Shown here: positions 7,933-14,920 of the stretch, piece after piece
Layout of the letters: the number at the start of each line of letters is the position of its first letter
How positions within the stretch are numbered: position 1 is the stretch's first letter
Assembly (NCBI GenBank): GCA_021324295.1
Contig: JAJPJJ010000116.1
Span: 1-37,606, forward strand
Source: Bacillota bacterium
Lineage (GTDB): Bacteria > Sysuimicrobiota > Sysuimicrobiia > Sysuimicrobiales > Segetimicrobiaceae
DNA length: 37,606 nt
Direction of reading: 5' to 3'
Made by a program: the position numbers and the translations under genes
The notes under the pieces: generated by a model
The model's input: only the letters and a program-made list of their open reading frames with translations
Databases searched by the model: none
What the model was told of the DNA's origin: nothing

Positions 7933-8837
7933 GGTACCTGGTCGTGGGCTATGGGAACCTCGGCGCGAAGCGAAAGCAGGTGCTCGGGGAGCGGTGCGCG
8001 GGCACGGTCGACCCGTGTGCCGCCGGCGCGGACTACGCGTCCCTGGGCGAGTGCCCGGCCGAGCGGTACGACGCGGCCATCCTCGCGGTTCCCAATCCGG
8101 TGAAGCTCGAGCTGCTCGGCCTGCTCCTGGACCGGGGCAAGCACGTGCTGGTCGAGAAGCCGCTCGTGTTTCCCGACGACGCGACCGCCGACCGGCTGCG
8201 ACGGCAGGCGGTCTCCCGCGGCGTCATCTGGTACACGTCGTACAACTTCCGGTTCGAGCCCCACGTGGTCAGGCTGCGGCAGCTCGTCGCGGACGGGGCG
8301 GTGGGGCCCGTCTACCACGCGCGGCTCTTCTACGGCTACGGCACCGCCGGCAGCGTGGCCGGGACGTGGCGGGACGATGAGCTCGGCGTCCTCCAGGACC
8401 TCGGGAGCCACCTCATCGACCTGACCGGTTTCGTCTTCGGACGGTTCGGCGCGGAGTTCGTGGTCTGGGCGCGCGCTGCCTACGAGCTTGCGGGCATCGA
8501 CCACTGCATCCTCGCCACCGCCGACCGCCGGATCGTCATCGAGTGCAGCTACCTGTCCTGGAAGAACCGCTGGTCCATCGAGGTGGTCGGCGCGCGGGGC
8601 GCGCTCCGCATGGACGGGCTGACCAAGTGGGGGCGCAGCGAGCTCGTGGTCCAGCGCCGCCGGTTGCCGAGCGGAGCCCCGGACGAGCAGCGCGAGGTGG
8701 CGACGATGCCCGACCCGACGTGGTCGGCCGATCTCGCGTGCTTCGAGGAGATGGCGGCGGCCGGCCGGACGTCGTACGACAACGACGTGTGGATCTCCCG
8801 GACGATCCGGCGCGCCGCCGCGTGCACGCTGCGCTGA
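7929..8837 (+). CDS. Gfo/Idh/MocA-family oxidoreductase
   Basis: This 302-residue NAD(P)-dependent oxidoreductase of the Gfo/Idh/MocA family typically acts on sugars or nucleotide sugars. The N-terminal Rossmann start is MRYLVVGYGNLGAKR, and the hallmark EKP is at residues 76-78 (VLVEKPL). QDLGSHLIDL supplies the active-site Asp/His region. Start ATG 7929 overlaps the preceding stop by 4 bases, and the next gene begins 1 base after this stop, so it sits tightly inside the operon. It is somewhat shorter than the usual 330-370 residues. A role in oxidising or reducing a ring position of the cluster's sugar is inferred. Confidence 0.88.
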   Translation: MRYLVVGYGNLGAKRKQVLGERCAGTVDPCAAGADYASLGECPAERYDAAILAVPNPVKLELLGLLLDRGKHVLVEKPLVFPDDATADRLRRQAVSRGVIWYTSYNFRFEPHVVRLRQLVADGAVGPVYHARLFYGYGTAGSVAGTWRDDELGVLQDLGSHLIDLTGFVFGRFGAEFVVWARAAYELAGIDHCILATADRRIVIECSYLSWKNRWSIEVVGARGALRMDGLTKWGRSELVVQRRRLPSGAPDEQREVATMPDPTWSADLACFEEMAAAGRTSYDNDVWISRTIRRAAACTLR

Positions 8838-8838
8838 G

Positions 8839-10131
8839 ATGGTCGAGCCGACCGGGTTCCTGGGGCTGTCGCATCTCGGGCTTGTGAGCAGCATCGGCTG
8901 GGCCTCCCGGGGCGATCCGGTCGTCGCCGTGGACCCTGACCCGGAGGCGGTGGCCGTCCTGGCCCGCTCCCGGCTGCCGGTGGACGAGCCGGGGCTCGAC
9001 GAGCTGCTCTCGGCCGCGCGCCCCCGGATGACGTTCACCACAGACGTCGCGGCCCTCGCCGCGTGCCCGCTGGTGATGCTCACGCGCGACGTTCCGACAG
9101 CGGAAGACCACCGCAGCGATCTTCTGGCGGTGGAACGCCTGGTGACGGCGGCGATGCCCCATCTCCGCCCGGGGGCGACCCTGGTGATCACGAGTCAGGT
9201 GCCTCCCGGGTTCACGCGCGCGGTGGCCGCCCGAGCCCGTCGCGAGCGAAGCGGCGCCGGACTCCGCGTGTACTACTGGGCCGAGACCCTCGTCGTGGGG
9301 CGGGCGGTGGACCGCTACCTGCGCCCCGAGCGGATCATCCTCGGCTGTGAGGAGCCGGGGGCGGCGCTTCCTCCGACCCTCGAGCGCGGGCTCGGCCTCT
9401 TCCGCTGCCCGGTCCTCAGGATGCGCTACGAGAGCGCGGAACTCGCGAAGGCTGCGATCAACCTCTACCTGTCCTGCGCGGTGACGTACACCAACACCCT
9501 GGCGGACCTCTGCGAGCGCATCGGCGCCGACTGGTCCGAGGTCGCCCCGGCGCTGCGGCTCGATCCCCGGATCGGGCCCGCCGCCTACCTGCGGCCGAGC
9601 CTGGGGCTCTCGGGCGGCAACCTGGAGCGGGACGTCATCGCACTTCACACGCTCGCCGCCGGGTGCGGGGTGGACGGGTCCTTCATCGATGCGATCATCG
9701 AGTGCAACGCCCGGCGCACCCGCTGGGTGATGGACAAGCTCGAGGCGCTGGTCTTCGCGGAGGTGCCCCGGCCCACGGTCGCCGTCTGGGGTCTCGCGTA
9801 CAAGAAGGGGACGCGGTCCTTGAAGAACGCGCCCGCCCGCCGGGTGCTCTCCGCCCTGGAGGGAAGGGCCGCGGTACGCGCCTACGATCCGCTTGCGGGC
9901 GCCGCGGACGTGGGCGCGGGCGTGCTCGTCGTCTCGCGTCGGGACGAGGCGCCGCTGGGCGCAGACTGCCTCCTGATCCTGACCGACTGGGACGAGTTCG
10001 CCGCGGCCGACCCGGCGGCGCTGCGGCGCATCATGCGCCGGCCGCTCGTGATCGACTGCGCCGGGGCGCTGGAGGGCCGGCGCGGGGAGCTGGACGGAGT
10101 CGAGTACGTCTCGATGGGCCGGGCCCCATGA
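8839..10131 (+). CDS. UDP-sugar dehydrogenase homologue lacking the catalytic cysteine
   Basis: This 430-residue protein has the whole architecture of UDP-glucose/GDP-mannose dehydrogenases: an N-terminal NAD domain, a central helical domain (ELAKAAINLYLSCAVTYTN, with the conserved Lys and Asn), and a C-terminal UDP-binding domain (VAVWGLAYKKGTRSLKNAPA). The active-site motif, normally GGxCFPKD, reads SGGNLERD at residues 258-265, so the nucleophilic Cys is Asn261. The Rossmann loop reads GLSHLG instead of GxGYVG. Without the thiol the usual four-electron oxidation to a uronic acid should not occur. The rest is intact, so a two-electron oxidation, an epimerisation or a different sugar is plausible. 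The stop overlaps the next start (ATGA). Confidence 0.85.
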   Translation: MVEPTGFLGLSHLGLVSSIGWASRGDPVVAVDPDPEAVAVLARSRLPVDEPGLDELLSAARPRMTFTTDVAALAACPLVMLTRDVPTAEDHRSDLLAVERLVTAAMPHLRPGATLVITSQVPPGFTRAVAARARRERSGAGLRVYYWAETLVVGRAVDRYLRPERIILGCEEPGAALPPTLERGLGLFRCPVLRMRYESAELAKAAINLYLSCAVTYTNTLADLCERIGADWSEVAPALRLDPRIGPAAYLRPSLGLSGGNLERDVIALHTLAAGCGVDGSFIDAIIECNARRTRWVMDKLEALVFAEVPRPTVAVWGLAYKKGTRSLKNAPARRVLSALEGRAAVRAYDPLAGAADVGAGVLVVSRRDEAPLGADCLLILTDWDEFAAADPAALRRIMRRPLVIDCAGALEGRRGELDGVEYVSMGRAP

Positions 10132-10727
10132 CCTTCACGCGCCGGTTTCTGGACGAGGTCAAGGCGATCGCGGAGCGGATCGATCCCGCGGCCATCGAGC
10201 GTCTGGCGGAGTTCCTGGCCGACGTTCGCGCCCGCGGCGGCCGGCTGTTCTGCCTGGGGGTGGGCGGCGGGGCTGCCTACGCGTCGCACGCGGTGAGCGA
10301 CTTCCGCACGCTCGCCGGCATCGAGGCCTACGCGCCGACCGATAACGCGTCCGAGATCACCGCGCGCACCAACGACGAGGGGTGGGAGGCCAGCTACGCG
10401 GGGTGGCTCCGGGCGAGCCGCATCGGTCCGCGCGACGCGGTGCTCGTGTTCTCGGTGGGCGGGGGAGATCCTGAGCGAGGCGTGAGCGCAAACCTGGTGC
10501 GCGCCCTGGAGCTGGCGCGGGCGGCCGGCGCAGGGATCTGCGGCGTCGTCGGCCGGGACGGCGGGTACACCTCGCGGGTCGCCACCGTGAGCGTGATCGT
10601 GCCCACGGTGAACCCCGCCGCCGTCACCGCCCACACGGAAGCGTTTCAGGCCGTCGTGTGGCACCTCCTCGTGTCCCATCCGCGGCTGCGGCAGTCCGCC
10701 GGGCGGTGGGAGTCGCTGACGACGTAG
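10128..10727 (+). CDS. SIS-domain phosphosugar isomerase, GmhA-like
   Basis: This 199-residue single SIS-domain protein most resembles sedoheptulose-7-phosphate isomerases (GmhA), which form D-glycero-D-manno-heptose 7-phosphate. Strong blocks are LFCLGVGGGAAYASHAVSDF, TARTNDEGWEASYAGWL, VFSVGGG and ICGVVGRDGGYT. The length fits GmhA. ATG 10128 overlaps the previous stop by 4 bases. If the call is right, its product could feed the kinase/nucleotidyltransferase encoded upstream. I did not verify the metal-binding residues, and another phosphoketose substrate is possible. Confidence 0.85.
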   Translation: MTFTRRFLDEVKAIAERIDPAAIERLAEFLADVRARGGRLFCLGVGGGAAYASHAVSDFRTLAGIEAYAPTDNASEITARTNDEGWEASYAGWLRASRIGPRDAVLVFSVGGGDPERGVSANLVRALELARAAGAGICGVVGRDGGYTSRVATVSVIVPTVNPAAVTAHTEAFQAVVWHLLVSHPRLRQSAGRWESLTT

Positions 10728-10738
10728 AGAGGCGAGAC

Positions 10739-11650
10739 GTGCCAGACCGCAAGATCGTCATCCTCGGGCATACCGGGTTCATCGGGCGGGCCCTCCAGGT
10801 CCACTTCGAACGCGAGGGCCGCGAGGTCGTCGGCTTTTCCTCGCGTGCCGCCGATCTCCGTCGGCCTGACGGTCTCCGGCCCCTGGACGGCGTGATCGAT
10901 CGCCGGACGGTCGTGATCTTCGCCTCGGCGATCACCCGGGACAGGGGCGACACGCTCGGCACGCTTCTGGACAACGTGGCGATGGCGGGCCACCTGGCGG
11001 CGTTCCTGGAGTCGCATCCCCCGGCGCAGTGCGTCTGTCTCAGCTCGGACGCCGTGTACGCGGCGCAGGAGGACCCGATCACGGAGGACACACCCGTGTG
11101 CCCCGGAGGCACCTTCTACGCGATCGCCAAGTACACCGCAGAGTGCCTCCTGCGACGCTCGGCGGAGGCGGCGAGCATCCCGCTGCTCGTGCTGCGGCCG
11201 ACCGCGGTGTTTGGGCCGGGGGATACGCATCGTGCGTACGGGCCCAACGCCTTCCTCAGGGACGTGATCGACCGCCGCGAGGTGCGGCTCTTCGGCCAGG
11301 GCGAAGAGCGGCGCGATCACCTCTACATCGGTGACCTGGTGCGCCTGGTCGCCCGCCTGGTCCAGAGCGAGGTGGTGGGCACGGTGAACCTGGCCACCGG
11401 TGTCAGCCGCTCGTTTGCGGAGGTGGTCGAGTGTCTGCGCCGCGTCGTGCCGTTCGAGTTTCGGGTCTCCCACCTTCCCCGGCGGGTGCCGGTTACGCAC
11501 CGTCGCTTCGACATCGCACGCCTGGCGCGGCAGGTCCCGGGATTCGCGTTCACGAGCCCTGAAGACGCGCTGCGCGAGGCATTTGAGTGCCTGCGGGCGG
11601 CGACCGTGAGCGGCGATGCCGACGGGCGCGCCCCTGGGCCCACGGCGTGA
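10739..11650 (+). CDS. NAD-dependent epimerase/dehydratase (extended SDR) 3
   Basis: This 303-residue extended SDR has GHTGFIG at residues 10-16, a CLSSDAVY serine patch near 100-107, and Tyr127-x3-Lys131 (YAIAK). VLRPTAVFGPGDTH and ERRDHLYIGDL are sugar-epimerase blocks. It is shorter than epimerases 1 and 2 and not closely similar to them, so the locus encodes three distinct SDRs. GTG 10739 has GAGAGG at 10727-10732, 6 bases upstream. The last 15 or so residues are low complexity and lead into the 72-bp tandem array. The substrate is unknown. Confidence 0.88.
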   Translation: MPDRKIVILGHTGFIGRALQVHFEREGREVVGFSSRAADLRRPDGLRPLDGVIDRRTVVIFASAITRDRGDTLGTLLDNVAMAGHLAAFLESHPPAQCVCLSSDAVYAAQEDPITEDTPVCPGGTFYAIAKYTAECLLRRSAEAASIPLLVLRPTAVFGPGDTHRAYGPNAFLRDVIDRREVRLFGQGEERRDHLYIGDLVRLVARLVQSEVVGTVNLATGVSRSFAEVVECLRRVVPFEFRVSHLPRRVPVTHRRFDIARLARQVPGFAFTSPEDALREAFECLRAATVSGDADGRAPGPTA

Positions 11651-11663
11651 GGCGGGACGCGGC

Positions 11664-11915
11664 GCGCCGGATCGAGGAGGTCCGGGGTGCCGCCGCGACC
11701 GGGAGTACCGAGTCTGAGCAACGTGGCTCGCGGACGCGCCGGATCGAGGAGGTCCGGGGTGCCGCCGCGACCGGGAGTGCCGAGTCTGAGCAACGTGGCT
11801 CGCGGACGCGCCGGATCGGGGAGGTCCGGGGTCCCGCCGCGACCGGGAGTGCCGAGTCTGAGCAACGTGGCTCGCGGACGCGCCGGATCGAGGAGGTCCG
11901 GGGTCCCGCCGCGAC
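11664..11915. repeat. 72-bp tandem repeat, about 3.5 copies
   Basis: Units start at 11664, 11736, 11808 and 11880; the last is cut after about 36 bases. The copies differ by only a few substitutions. The unit is 24 codons, so several frames remain open through the array on both strands. Each unit contains a short dyad (ccgga and tccgg arms around tcgaggagg). The array fills the gap between epimerase 3 and the methyltransferase and ends about 15 bases before the methyltransferase ATG. It resembles the 78-bp array in placement and unit size. Sequence relatedness is limited to the short CGCGACC-type core and is uncertain. Confidence 0.9.
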
Positions 11916-11930
11916 TAGGAGACCTCGGGC

Positions 11931-12584
11931 ATGCGGGAGGTGAACCTGCTGGATTCGTATCCCCGCATCAAGCGGCCGCTCCGCGAGCGCGAGCAGGCCC
12001 GGCCGCGACAGCGCGAGGTCGCGCGGCGCTTCGGGCGCGAGTATTTCGACGGAGACCGGACGCAGGGGTACGGCGGCTACTACTACGACGGCCGGTGGCT
12101 CGCGGTCGCCAGACGGATGCAGGAGTTCTACGGCCTCATGCCGGGGCATCGCGTCCTCGACGTCGGGTGCGCCAAGGGATTCCTGCTCCACGATCTCCGG
12201 CAGGTGATCCCGGGCATCCGGGTGGCCGGCCTCGATATCTCCGCCTACGCGATCGGGCAGGCGATCGAGGACGTCAGGCCGTTCCTGGTCCTCGGATCCG
12301 CGGACCGGCTGCCGTTTGCGGACCGCTCCTTCGACCTCGTCGTCTCCATCAATACCGTGCACAACCTCGACCTCGACCGGTGCAAGCAGGCGATCAGGGA
12401 GATGGAGCGCGTGAGCCGGGCGTACAAGTACCTGCAGGTCGACTCCTTCCTGACCGAGGAGCAGCGCGAGAACTTCGAACGGTGGCAGCTCACGGCGCTC
12501 ACGTATTTCCCGCCGGACGGCTGGCGGCGGCTCTTCGCCGCGGCCGGCTACACGGGAGACTACTACTGGACGGTCACGGAGTGA
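11931..12584 (+). CDS. Class I SAM-dependent methyltransferase
   Basis: This 217-residue Rossmann-fold methyltransferase has motif I as VLDVGCAKG (residues 75-83), an acidic binding residue Asp102 in GLDIS, and GSADRLPFADRSFDLVVS as motifs II-III. The N-terminal segment (YFDGDRTQGYGGYYYDGRW) is of a type I associate with methyltransferases in LPS or capsule loci. It probably methylates a sugar or glycan end; the target is inferred from context. ATG 11931 follows the 72-bp array; AGGAGA at 11917-11922 gives a usable ribosome site. The stop overlaps the next gene (GTGA at 12581). Confidence 0.88.
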   Translation: MREVNLLDSYPRIKRPLREREQARPRQREVARRFGREYFDGDRTQGYGGYYYDGRWLAVARRMQEFYGLMPGHRVLDVGCAKGFLLHDLRQVIPGIRVAGLDISAYAIGQAIEDVRPFLVLGSADRLPFADRSFDLVVSINTVHNLDLDRCKQAIREMERVSRAYKYLQVDSFLTEEQRENFERWQLTALTYFPPDGWRRLFAAAGYTGDYYWTVTE

Positions 12585-13117
12585 AGGGCCTGATCCTGGC
12601 GGGGATCTGCCTCGGGTGCCTGGTGGGCGGGGCCGCGGCAGCGCTGCGCGGCTACCGGGGAGATCAGGAGTACAAGGTCCTGCTGGGAGCGCTCGCCGGT
12701 GCGTTCCTCCTGTACACGGCCCTCTTCGCGGCCCTGCCGGCGGACCTGGGCTTCCTCCCGCGAGGCGCGGTCGAACCCGCCGCTTCGGTCGACTTCTGGA
12801 ACGGCGCGCTCGTCCTCGCGCTGGTGTTCCACGGGATCTGGACGTTCACGTACATGGCGTGGACCGGGCCCACGATACGCGTGCTGCGGGCGCTCGCCCG
12901 CGCGCGTGATCGCGGCCTGACGATGCGCGAGATCCTGGGCGAGTTCGAGAGTGGCGGACAGGTCAACGCGCTCCTGCGCCGCCGGCTGCCGAAGCTCGTC
13001 GGCGGAGGCTATCTTCGCGAGGAGGGCGGCGTGTACACGCTGCTGCCGCGAGGTCGCGCGGCCGGCGGGATCGCCGCTCGCGTGAAGCGGGCCCTGGGGG
13101 ACCTTGGGCCCCCGTAG
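12581..13117 (+). CDS. Three-TM membrane protein with C-terminal winged-helix-like domain, copy A
   Basis: This 178-residue protein belongs to no family I recognise. Predicted membrane segments lie at about residues 3-22, 33-54 and 73-95. After a basic stretch, residues 113-156 (GLTMREILGEFESG, then LPKLVGGGYLREEGGVYTL) look like a winged-helix fold: two helices, a recognition-like helix and a beta wing. It is clearly related to the next gene: both have the same TM spacing, a GFLP motif between TM2 and TM3, and the same tail layout. Start GTG 12581 overlaps the methyltransferase stop. A membrane-bound regulator or a scaffold for the glycan machinery are both possible; neither is shown. Confidence 0.75.
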   Translation: MKGLILAGICLGCLVGGAAAALRGYRGDQEYKVLLGALAGAFLLYTALFAALPADLGFLPRGAVEPAASVDFWNGALVLALVFHGIWTFTYMAWTGPTIRVLRALARARDRGLTMREILGEFESGGQVNALLRRRLPKLVGGGYLREEGGVYTLLPRGRAAGGIAARVKRALGDLGPP

Positions 13118-13150
13118 CGTCTGCCGTGGCGGCCATGGGGGGGTGCCTCG

Positions 13151-13672
13151 ATGCTCAAGGGATTGCTGCTGAGCGCAGGCATCGTGGCCATATGGGGGGG
13201 CGCTGCGCTGTGGCTGCTGCGGCACCTGCGCCCCGGGAGTCCTCTCGCCGTGCTGGCGAAGTCGTTTGCGCCGGCCGTCCCCGTGTTCTGCCTCGCGTAC
13301 GCGCTCACGCCCGCCACCCTGGGATTCCTCCCGGCACCGCTGGCCGCCACCCCGGAGCCGCTCGGCACGCTGGACGGCTTGCTCGCGCTCGCCCTGTTCT
13401 TCCTCACGGGCGTGCAGTTCTACTATCACTTCCACAACTCGATCACGCTGCGTCTGCTGGCCGAGTTCAGGCGAGTTCCTCGAGGAGCGATGACGCTGGC
13501 GCAACTGGAGGAGGCCTGCGGGCTCGAGCGGCTGCTGGACGAGCGGCTCCGTGCGCTCGAGCATGCGCGCCTCGTGCGGCGCCGGGGCGACCGGTTCTAC
13601 CCGAGCGTCGCCGGCCGCCTCGCCGCCGCGGCTGCGCGGCTGACGCGCGCCGTGCTCCGGCTGAACCCGTAG
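13151..13672 (+). CDS. Three-TM membrane protein with C-terminal winged-helix-like domain, copy B
   Basis: This 173-residue paralogue of the preceding gene starts 33 bases after it. Membrane segments are at about residues 4-23, 37-58 and 74-94. The shared landmark GFLP lies at 58-61. The C-terminal part (114-152, MTLAQLEEACGLERLLDERL, then ARLVRRRGDRFYPS) again fits a winged-helix layout. Divergence from copy A is large, so the duplication is old or the two have separate jobs, perhaps as a heterodimer. ATG 13151 has a G-rich stretch about 8 bases upstream. I cannot assign a function. Confidence 0.72.
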   Translation: MLKGLLLSAGIVAIWGGAALWLLRHLRPGSPLAVLAKSFAPAVPVFCLAYALTPATLGFLPAPLAATPEPLGTLDGLLALALFFLTGVQFYYHFHNSITLRLLAEFRRVPRGAMTLAQLEEACGLERLLDERLRALEHARLVRRRGDRFYPSVAGRLAAAAARLTRAVLRLNP

Positions 13673-14014
13673 CGCGCTGCCGCATGCGTCCGACGACACT
13701 ACGGTCGTGGGGCGGGGCCTGCCGTCCGCTCCCGGCCGGGACCTTCGGGGCGACGCGGCGGCCGGGCGCGCGTCACCGCATCCACCGGAGGGCCGCCGGC
13801 GCCGAGGGATCGGGGTCTTGCGCGGATTCGCGCGGTCAGGGGCGAGATCGACGTTCGCTCCGGGCAGGTCCCCGTCCCCTCCCGCACCATGGCGCCGGCT
13901 TGGTGACAGGGGAGCCGGGGGGTGCGGGGCTAGCCTGAGCGAGGGACGGGGCGCCACACCGCACCGTTCCTGCCACGGACCTCCTGCGCTGCTGCGCCGG
14001 TGGGAGAGGCTCGC
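13673..14014. other. Gap with no recognised gene
   Basis: These 342 bases hold no convincing gene; the small frames present are Arg/Gly/Pro-rich. An imperfect 19-base inverted repeat (13870-13888 with 13902-13920, about 13 of 19 positions pairing, 13-base loop) is the only structure I see. It could end the sugar operon or be part of a leader for the YkoP-like gene. A GGGAGAGG ribosome site closes the gap at 14002-14009. Confidence 0.5.
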
Positions 14015-14611
14015 ATGGGCGACCTGATCGACTGGCTGGAGCAACAGGCGGTGCGCATCCAGCGGATCCGCCCTATCGGGGAGGGCGGGTATGTCATCCG
14101 CCTGAGGGTGACCCGCCATCGCGGACCCCGGATCGTGCTGAAGGACGGCACCACCGTCGAGCCCGGCGACGTCGTCGGCGAGCTGCACCTCGACAACCGG
14201 CGGGCCGCCGCCCTGCACGCGGAAGGCCATAGTGGCCTGCGCTTCCGGCAGGAGGTCTTCCGCGCGCTCCCGGCACTGGCTCGCGAACTTTGCACGCGGC
14301 CGGAGTACCGCGCGATCACCGCGCTCTATGGCGCGAGCCTGTTCTGGGCATCGTCGCGCCTGGCCGCAAAGATGGGGTTCGAGGACCGGCCGCTGCCCCC
14401 GTTCACCCGGTGGTGGCAGGGAGGCCTGGAGCGGTATCTGCTCGCCCACTACCATCCCGAAGGCCGGCGGCGCCTCACGCGTGGCCGGCGTACGGAGCTG
14501 CGGCAGATCTGGATCAGCCGCCGGGGCGTGCTGCGGTTCGCCGGCGGGGGAACCCCGGGAGCGCGCCCCGGACCCCCGGAGGAAGGCCAGGACCCGCCAC
14601 GACTTCGCTGA
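14015..14611 (+). CDS. YkoP-like protein
   Basis: This 198-residue protein resembles the YkoP domain found in Bacillus and relatives, whose biochemical role is not established. Matching blocks include RLRVTRHRGPRIVLKDGT, VVGELHLDNRRA, ALPALARELCTRPEYRAI, and the ending DLHxI-like RQIWISRRGVL. It has no clear signal peptide or membrane segment. ATG 14015 has GGGAGAGG at 14002-14009 as ribosome site. The last 25 or so residues are low complexity. It sits at the end of the sugar locus, convergent with the - strand glycosyltransferase gene. A role in envelope lipid or glycan metabolism is guessed from neighbours only. Confidence 0.7.
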   Translation: MGDLIDWLEQQAVRIQRIRPIGEGGYVIRLRVTRHRGPRIVLKDGTTVEPGDVVGELHLDNRRAAALHAEGHSGLRFRQEVFRALPALARELCTRPEYRAITALYGASLFWASSRLAAKMGFEDRPLPPFTRWWQGGLERYLLAHYHPEGRRRLTRGRRTELRQIWISRRGVLRFAGGGTPGARPGPPEEGQDPPRLR

Positions 14612-14920
14612 GACAGTGCGAATTCGCCGGCCAGTGCCGCGCCGCGCACGGTCGACGCGGGGACGCGGCGGGCCTGGCCTGCGCGCCCTCCCCGGGGGCC
14701 CAGCGAATCGCCGTGCTCCCGCGGTGCGTTGGGGTGGGCGCCGTTCCTACCGGACGCGGGGCACCCCCGCGGCCGATCCGTCTCGCTGCAAACCCTCGCC
14801 AGACGCCGGAGAGCATGCACGAGGCCACGCGCCCGAGGCCGAGGAGGATCCGGCGCGAGGCGCTCCCGCCTGGCGTCGCGGGATCTGCGCGGGAGGCGCG
14901 CCGCGGTGACCGGGCCGCGC
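14612..14920. other. Convergent gap with no recognised gene
   Basis: These 309 bases lie between the YkoP-like gene (+) and the ArnT-like gene (-). I see no gene. GC-rich arms at about 14862-14869 and 14889-14896 could form a short stem, which would suit a bidirectional stop, but no U-tract is present on either strand. Confidence 0.45.

Noticed and set aside
11587-11943. Repeat-encoded peptide on the + strand of the 72-bp array
   Set aside because: Open in several frames for the same reason; no start with a ribosome site and overlaps the end of epimerase 3.
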